From Hamiltosporidium tvaerminnensis (lineage: Eukaryota; Microsporidia; Dubosqiidae), in contig JAKIMF020000004.1 in assembly GCA_022605425.2 (NCBI GenBank), forward strand, positions 1 through 64,000: DNA of 64,000 nt. Reading direction: 5' to 3'. Both the position numbers and the translations under genes were made by a program. Of the stretch, positions 58,099-64,000 are shown in pieces. The stretch's first letter is position 1. Every line of letters begins with the position of its first letter. The notes beneath the pieces are model-generated. The model was not told where the DNA came from. It did not search any database and worked only from the letters and a program-made list of their open reading frames with translations.

Positions 58099-60838
58099 AA
58101 CGGGGTTCATAAACATAGGTGGCCTATCTACACAAAAAATCACAACAATCAACACAATACTCAACGAAACAAAACTAGACATGTTAGGAATCGCAGAAAC
58201 ATGGCGAGATGAAATAACATGCCTCCACGAAGATTACAAGATAATAGCAATTAAACCTTCTATCAAAATACTAAATCGAAATAGTAATAAGGAAGGTATG
58301 ATTGTCATAGGACGCAAAGAAATTATCTTTTCAAACATCTATGAATTAACAGAATTCGGAATTTCAATAAAAGTTAATAGTACGAATTTATTTATTTTTA
58401 TTTACCGAAATTTATCAAGCAACCTTACAAATATAATTCTAGACAAACTTTACGAACACATTGACAATAAGATTATAGTAATAGGTGACTATAATCTAGA
58501 ACAACATAAAGAAATGGAATGTGAAATCCTTGACAGACACATACTCTTTGGGTTAAGTGAGATTAACCTCAAAACTATGACCTACAAACATGGTGAAAAA
58601 ACATCATGTCCTGATAAGGTCTTCTCAAATATCACAATATTTACAGAAACAAAAGAAATACCACAAATAAATCATAAATTAATAATTTGTGAAATTCCAG
58701 AAACAATATTACCCAAGACACCAAGGTATAAGATGAACTTACTAAAAGACAAAGCGATAGCTGAGAAAATTAAAATACAAATACAAAAATACACGAATAA
58801 CTGTAAACTTTTACTTAAAAATCTCGAAATAGATCCATGTTGTGACTTACTACATAACATAATATTAAAATCGACAAGAACAATTCAAATACGACCAAGA
58901 CAAGCTCCAAGACTAAATGATGTTATCCAACATATTAGACTTACCAGAGAAAAAGCAAGGAAACTAAAGCAACCTGTGTATAACACTCTATGCCAAGAAG
59001 TTAAAAACCTTAAAAAAAGGTTTACAGATAATGATTTACCGGCTTCTAGAACAAAGCATATAGGTCTCGATACGTGCGAATTTGAAAAAATCTTAAAATT
59101 CCACGGCTCAGCTACACCAAAAACTAATCTTGACTCTAACAGATTACTTAATGAATTTGTTATCGATAGTCAATATAAAACGACAGAAAAGACTATCCAA
59201 GAAATAAATGAATACTACAACGACAAAAAGACAAAGAGACAGATGTCCACTGTCAATAAAATTATAGAAGTCTCTATTAAAGAAGTTACAGATTGTATAT
59301 CTACCCTTAAATCTGGCAAATCAGGTGGCTTAACAGGTATTCGAAACGAATTCCTTAAGATTTGCCCCGAAAACTTTATAGAAGAACTAACTAAACTTTA
59401 TAATCGAATTATTAATACTCATGTGATACCTAACTCATGGAAATCTCACAAGATTACGCCTATACCAAAAGGCAAAGATGAATTTAGACCTATCTCACTA
59501 ATTGAAAAAACCAGGAAGCTATTTGAGAAACTAATACTTTCCAAATTTGATGCCAGACTACACAAACAACAGACAGGATTCAGAACAAAACACTCTACAC
59601 TTAATCATGCCTTATGTCTAGATACACTACTCAGACATAGCAATGGAGAGAGAATATGTGTCACATTAGACATAAAGAAAGCATATGATAGTGTAGACAG
59701 AAATAAACTGTATACGAAACTTCTTATTCAACAAAACTTCTCTCTTAACGATACAGAACTTATAGCTAGCATGATAGAGAACAACAGATATACTACTTGT
59801 GGAGCAGAGGACTCTCAAACGTCTAAGACGGCCTCGCTCGGACTCCCTCAGGGAAGTATAATCTCACCAACTCTATTCAACATATTTATAAACGACCTGG
59901 TAGAATACCTACCAAAACACTTGAGATCATTCATATTCATGTATGCAGACGATATTATTATCTATGGTAATCAAATAAGAACCATACAAAAAATAATCGA
60001 TAGCTTAGTAAGACATGCAAATCATAACAACTACCAATTCAATCCGAAAAAATGTTTTTACAACGCTACAAAAGAACACCAGATTTCTATATATGGTACG
60101 AGAATAGAGAAGCAGAACCCCCTTAAGTACCTAGGGTTCTACTTTAATAACCGTAACGCGGACACGAAACAGACATTAAAAGTGTTAAGACAGAGAGCAG
60201 TAAGAGCTGCTGTCATTACAAACAAAGTAATGAGAAAAGGCATCTTTAATACAGACGAAAAACTACATGTTCTCAAATTAAGAGCATATAAAACTTTTGT
60301 AAGACCGCACCTAGACTATTTCTCACAACTTCTAGGCTGCAACAAAACATTCACCGATGAGAGCGATAGGATACAAAAAGGTATTCTAAAATACCTTTTC
60401 AAGATTTACTATAGAACTCCAAGTAGCATTATATACTCCATACTACCTATTGAAAACGTACTTCAGAGGTGCCAGAGACTCAGGTATGGAATTGCGCATA
60501 AAATACTACGAATGAAAAATACAATAGTACAATACGTATACAAGAAAAACTTCTCAAAAAACCTTCGAGAGTTTAAAAATTACTATGAAACTATAAACAG
60601 AAACTACAGTGGTGATGACTTCTTGACTAAATACAAGAAGATACATAAAGAGAATTTAAGAATTAACTTTCAAACTTTCAGCTGGAACGAAACGCTCAAG
60701 CTATACAACTTCAAACAATGCAACAGACTGAACTTCAATCAAATTCTCGAAATTATACACCCTGTACACAAGCGACAAGAACTCGCAGATATACTTATCA
60801 AATATATACAGATAAACATTGGCCTACCGACACAGTAA
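58088..60838 (+). CDS. LINE-2 ORF2 endonuclease-reverse transcriptase
   Basis: This 916-residue protein is expected to nick target DNA and copy element RNA from the nick (target-primed reverse transcription, known for LINEs). The endonuclease domain covers about 5-205: N9, E37 in AETW, D134 and N136 in GDYN, D176 and H196 in an INHK motif. The reverse transcriptase covers about 395-700: GKSGGLTGI, an IPK...RPISL stretch near 457, QTGF, motif A aspartate 528, GLPQGSIISP, YADD at 619-622, a KKCFYN stretch and KYLGFYFN. A thumb-like VRPHLDY region and a basic C-terminus follow, without RNase H or a terminal CCHC knuckle. This layout resembles the CR1/Jockey side of the LINE tree, tentatively. 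I chose ATG 58088 because it mirrors the LINE-1 overlap; an in-frame codon at 58043 would add 15 residues. Confidence 0.9.
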   Translation: MIFKTGFINIGGLSTQKITTINTILNETKLDMLGIAETWRDEITCLHEDYKIIAIKPSIKILNRNSNKEGMIVIGRKEIIFSNIYELTEFGISIKVNSTNLFIFIYRNLSSNLTNIILDKLYEHIDNKIIVIGDYNLEQHKEMECEILDRHILFGLSEINLKTMTYKHGEKTSCPDKVFSNITIFTETKEIPQINHKLIICEIPETILPKTPRYKMNLLKDKAIAEKIKIQIQKYTNNCKLLLKNLEIDPCCDLLHNIILKSTRTIQIRPRQAPRLNDVIQHIRLTREKARKLKQPVYNTLCQEVKNLKKRFTDNDLPASRTKHIGLDTCEFEKILKFHGSATPKTNLDSNRLLNEFVIDSQYKTTEKTIQEINEYYNDKKTKRQMSTVNKIIEVSIKEVTDCISTLKSGKSGGLTGIRNEFLKICPENFIEELTKLYNRIINTHVIPNSWKSHKITPIPKGKDEFRPISLIEKTRKLFEKLILSKFDARLHKQQTGFRTKHSTLNHALCLDTLLRHSNGERICVTLDIKKAYDSVDRNKLYTKLLIQQNFSLNDTELIASMIENNRYTTCGAEDSQTSKTASLGLPQGSIISPTLFNIFINDLVEYLPKHLRSFIFMYADDIIIYGNQIRTIQKIIDSLVRHANHNNYQFNPKKCFYNATKEHQISIYGTRIEKQNPLKYLGFYFNNRNADTKQTLKVLRQRAVRAAVITNKVMRKGIFNTDEKLHVLKLRAYKTFVRPHLDYFSQLLGCNKTFTDESDRIQKGILKYLFKIYYRTPSSIIYSILPIENVLQRCQRLRYGIAHKILRMKNTIVQYVYKKNFSKNLREFKNYYETINRNYSGDDFLTKYKKIHKENLRINFQTFSWNETLKLYNFKQCNRLNFNQILEIIHPVHKRQELADILIKYIQINIGLPTQ

Positions 60839-60842
60839 CCGA

Positions 60843-60862
60843 TTAGCTATTGGCCTAGCTAA
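60843..60862 (+). promoter_or_regulatory. LINE-2 3' hairpin just after the ORF2 stop
   Basis: TTAGCTA (60843-60849) pairs perfectly with TAGCTAA (60856-60862) around TTGGCC. It starts 5 bases after the stop codon. Compared with LINE-1 the loop core is identical while inner stem bases differ on both sides in a pairing-preserving way. A role in template recognition by the reverse transcriptase is inferred. Confidence 0.6.
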
Positions 60863-61400
60863 CGTGAAAACACAATTACCAAAAACAATAACTAAAACTG
60901 GAAGGCAGGGAGCCTGTAAAGGACGATACTGCCGATTTAAAACACTTTTGACTATCACTAAGTGCAAAAGGAGTAGAATGATGTGTGTGAGAGTGTGTTA
61001 TGGGCAAAGGGGTCGATTATGGATTAAGGAAGCATGAAATAGATACCTAAAACTCGTATTCTTTTATGGTTGTATGTCAACTCGAGCGATGGGTATCTGT
61101 TTAGAGGGAAACACCTGATCAACCCGCCCAAAAACATTGATGGGGAGTGTTAACATTAAAGCACATAGTGTGTCACTTAGACTTGTGAAAGTAGTGAAGT
61201 GTGTGGCTAAGGGATGTTAAATGTACCTGAGAGTGTATATCGTTGTGTAAGACCCCCCCTATACTTCTTGAGAAATCTGAAATATTAAAGGGTCTTAAAG
61301 ATGTACTAGAGGAACGGTTTACTTAACACCCTTTAGAAGAACGACGATGAGAGGATGGTGTTAACACACATAAGGTGATAGTTAATAGTTCAGATAGTTT
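60863..61400. other. GC-richer region after LINE-2, possible 3' untranslated region
   Basis: Composition stays well above the surrounding AT-rich DNA until about 61380, then drops sharply. That pattern fits continued membership in the element or a younger insertion. It contains TTAACACCC at 61324-61332 and its approximate complement, GGTGTTAA, near 61355, matching the motif of the array at 25000-26640. The 72-codon frame at 60819-61037 starts inside ORF2 and has no recognised domain. No tRNA or rRNA was seen. Confidence 0.45.
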
Positions 61401-61559
61401 TTTAATTTTAAATTAGATTAAAATTGATCACATAATTAAGCCTAATTATAAAATTGATGTAAAAATTGACTAAATAAACTGATTAATTACAAAGTTAACT
61501 TATATATTGGTCCAGAATATGGGCTAAGTATAAAATTAATGTAAAAATTTATCTTTTGA

Positions 61560-61885
61560 CCTAGTTAATAGTAAAATTAATTTAATTATTGCGCCAAAAT
61601 GCTGATTGATTACAAATTTAATGAAAAAGTTAATTTATGACACTGATTATTGATCTTTTGCTGGTTCTAAAAAGAATCTTCTAGAAGATTTAAAAGTATT
61701 TAAATAAATTTATTCTTCCTAAACTGATTAATAGTAAATTAATTTAATTATTGCGCAACAATACTGATTAAATACAAATTTAATTTAAAAAGTTAATTTA
61801 CTAGCTGATTATTGTTCTTTAGCTGGTTCTAGAAAGAATCGTTTAGAAGATATTAAAAGTATTCAAATAAATTCATTTTTCCTAT
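61560..61885. repeat. Two tandem copies of a 162-bp repeat
   Basis: The words TTAATAGTAAA(A)TTAATTTAATTATTGCG in pieces, CTGATTATTG, TTTTGCTGGTTCTA/TTTAGCTGGTTCTA and AAAGTATT(T/C)AAATAAATT occur in the same order in both copies. The copies start near 61565 and 61727. They differ by scattered substitutions, roughly 10-15% by eye. Confidence 0.75.
61675..61690. other. 16-bp perfect palindrome
   Basis: AATCTTCTAGAAGATT is its own reverse complement. In the second 162-bp copy the same site is degraded (near 61838), so the palindrome is not strictly maintained. Confidence 0.5.
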
Positions 61886-64000
61886 GTAATACAATTTAAA
61901 AATATCATTATCGTTAAAAGGCGGTATTAAAATATTATATCTATCTATATATTATAAGAATATATTGCTGCACAATTTATTTGAAAATATGGCAATAGTT
62001 ACACCCGTTACTCAATGTTAAAACGAAAGATATTAAATTGTGCTATAAATTTTAAGTTATTGGTCATAAAATAATTTATAAACGAAAAAAAAATGGCTAC
62101 TAACTAATGTTAAACAAAAAAAAATTTCAAAATTGTTTTAAAAATTTCAAATAAGGGTGGTAATCAAGTAATGGTTAAGCAAATATAAAAAAAAATAAAC
62201 TCATCTAAGAATAAACGGAAATTTTTTTTATTTTCCCATAAGCACTATTTTCTTTATGAAATAAATTATGGATTATTCATTTAATGTGTAGATGTTACAT
62301 ATTTACATTTTTCAAAGAAACTACTTTTATACAAATTATGTTTATAATTTATTAAAAAATATAACTTTTTATGTTTTTACTGTTTTTCTCATGGTTATTC
62401 AATTGCAGTAAATTTATTTATTTGCAAAACTATAGGCATGATTGTATCTATTTTCTTTTAAATTATACAAAAAAAAGTAATTATCACTAGATTCTTAAAA
62501 TCTCTATTTTTAAGAAATATATTATTTCCATAATAAAAGCTTGTGGTTTTTTTGAACAACTTGTTAATTCTTTTCAATTTCGAAATTGAATTAATAGTTT
62601 GAAGTGATTATAAGAAGAATTTTGAATTGTGTGCGATTTTTTTTGTATAATGTTATAATTTATTTTTTAGATATTACTATAAATCTCGAATTGGATAGTA
62701 TTTCTGCTATTTTTCTACTTAAATTATTCATGTTAATACTAAACTTAAATCCAATGTGATATTTGGCTTAAAAAATCTTAAAAATGTAGTTTAAACATTG
62801 AGAAAAGTATTGTTAAAATACAAAATTTTAATGTTAGATAACTGACGCATAATTCAGAAAAACATATTTTTAATCAATAATATAACGAACTTCATTTATT
62901 TGATCTTTGTATTCAGAATATAATTATCTTTTATATTTACTCAAATTAAAATTGTAATTTTTTCATTCATACCATACAGCCTTTTAAGTAATGCATCAAT
63001 AATATTCAAATTACATTTTTGAATTTGCAATAATTTATACTAAATTTTTAATATATTTTTATGATCTTTTTATGATCTTTTTTACTAAGGCGATTCTTGT
63101 ATATTCCAAAATAATCTGTTAATGTATTCTTAGTATCCTTAGCGCAAGAATATGATAGCTAGGTTTTTCTGTATCTTTTTTAAGGAAGATCTTTAATATC
63201 TAAAAAGCAGTTGTAACTTTTTCTTTTTTGTTTCGAAGCCTCTATTATTTAATAATATCAATAAATAGCAACAAATTATTGGCTTACAAAAATAATTCGT
63301 GGAGTATGTTGAAGAGTACTTTTATTTGTTTGCTTCTTTTTCAATCAGGCATAAATCTATGAAAAAATAAGTCATTTAACACTATTATAAAACTTTTACT
63401 GGAAAATTAGAATTTTTTAAATTTGAAATTTATTTCGATAAGAACCTATTTTCTCAAATAAAGATTCAAATATTTTAAAGACTTAAAAAACTCATTAATT
63501 TACCTAAAAATATTCCCGGAAATATTCGATTATCTTATGAGGTAAAAAATTTTGCGTTAATCAAATATTAAGACATTATTTGATTAGACATATGTTCCGA
63601 TTTAATGGCGATAAAAAATTTATTACAAAGAAATTTTCATTTAAATTAGATTGATGTTGATTGTATACTGAGTTCGGCCAGCTTCATGTTAAATTATAAT
63701 TCTATATATCTTTTTCTCAATTTTTTCTTCATTTCTTGGGTTTTTAAGAGCGAAGAGGTTTTTATAAAAGTGTTCAATATGCTATTATCAGATGCATAAA
63801 TTGATGATTTGCATTTTTTTAATACGTAAATAACAAGGTAATCACTAAATACGATTGATATCATATGTAATTATTCAAAACGCGCACAAAATAATATAAA
63901 AGAAAGCTATTTCAATCCAAGTCATTGTTAACTTATATTTTAAAGTTAGATATGTGATCTAGATGTTTCGAAACGTATTAATTTCAATTATTTTCAAATA
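61886..64000. other. AT-rich DNA to the window end, nothing recognised
   Basis: No frame of note, no tandem period and no match to the repeat units or satellites was seen. Short duplicated words such as ATGATCTTTTT at 63060 are within expectation for this composition. Confidence 0.5.

Larger units (their letters stand above)
57109..60862 (+). mobile_element. LINE-2: non-LTR retrotransposon, two ORFs, ORF2 open
   Basis: Same organisation as LINE-1: a zinc-ribbon ORF1, an 11-nt overlap, ORF2 with endonuclease and reverse transcriptase, and a 3' hairpin. ORF2 is uninterrupted and keeps the expected catalytic residues, so it is the better candidate for an active or recently active copy. ORF1 lacks an ATG in the right place. 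The sense strand is A-rich and T-poor, unlike LINE-1. The limits run from the likely ORF1 start to the hairpin; the true 5' and 3' ends are not resolved. Confidence 0.85.

Noticed and set aside
48634-60838. Alternative genetic code (for example ciliate TAA/TAG as Gln)
   Set aside because: All ORF1 and ORF2 frames run open and end in TAA or TAG at homologous places. The single internal TAG in LINE-1 ORF2 is better explained as a nonsense mutation.

Overview
The window is very AT-rich, gene-poor eukaryotic DNA. About 47 kb on the left has no convincing protein gene, no tRNA and no rRNA. The only supported coding regions are two non-LTR (LINE-type) retrotransposons on the + strand, at 48634-52294 and 57109-60862. 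They read in the standard code with TAA/TAG stops. The AT bias, long decayed repeats and LINEs would suit a repeat-inflated microsporidian or another AT-rich unicellular eukaryote. No host gene confirms this, so the assignment is a weak inference.

Layout, left part: the DNA is built from two related long repeat units in the order I-II. Type I (about 7.1-7.2 kb) lies at 5653-12852 and 36320-43412. Type II lies at 1-4190 (left end outside the window), 12853-17400 and 43413-44825 (truncated). All visible unit starts share a nearly identical block of about 38 bp. The copies have diverged unevenly: short islands are about 95% identical by eye while flanks are nearer 70%. Between the two I-II blocks lie two direct arrays of an old tandem satellite of about 190 bp (about 21340-24990 and 31320-35860). 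They bracket a core that holds dozens of TTAACACCC motifs (25000-26640) and then featureless AT-rich DNA. The second I-II block stops abruptly at a perfect hairpin, where a region full of degenerate CCCTAA/TTAGGG motifs begins (44826-46970).

Layout, right part: LINE-1 (ORF1 zinc-ribbon protein, ORF2 endonuclease-reverse transcriptase with one in-frame TAG) is followed by T-rich DNA. Next come a nine-copy array of 53-bp repeats carrying a 9-bp inverted repeat (55541-55986), a fragment homologous to the long repeat units (56340-57030), and LINE-2 with an open ORF2. A moderately GC-richer 3' region, a pair of 162-bp repeats and featureless AT-rich DNA complete the window.

How the parts relate: the two LINEs are distant relatives (roughly 40-45% identical over the RT core by eye). 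They share an ORF1 CX2C-X20-CX2C motif, an 11-nt ATG/stop overlap between ORF1 and ORF2, and a hairpin just after the ORF2 stop whose stem sequence changes while pairing is kept. The sequence just upstream of LINE-2 ORF1 is the same module found inside every long repeat unit. This raises the possibility that the long units are fossil LINE-bearing segments. The twin satellite arrays make a centromere-like or subtelomeric heterochromatin role the main hypothesis for the left part.
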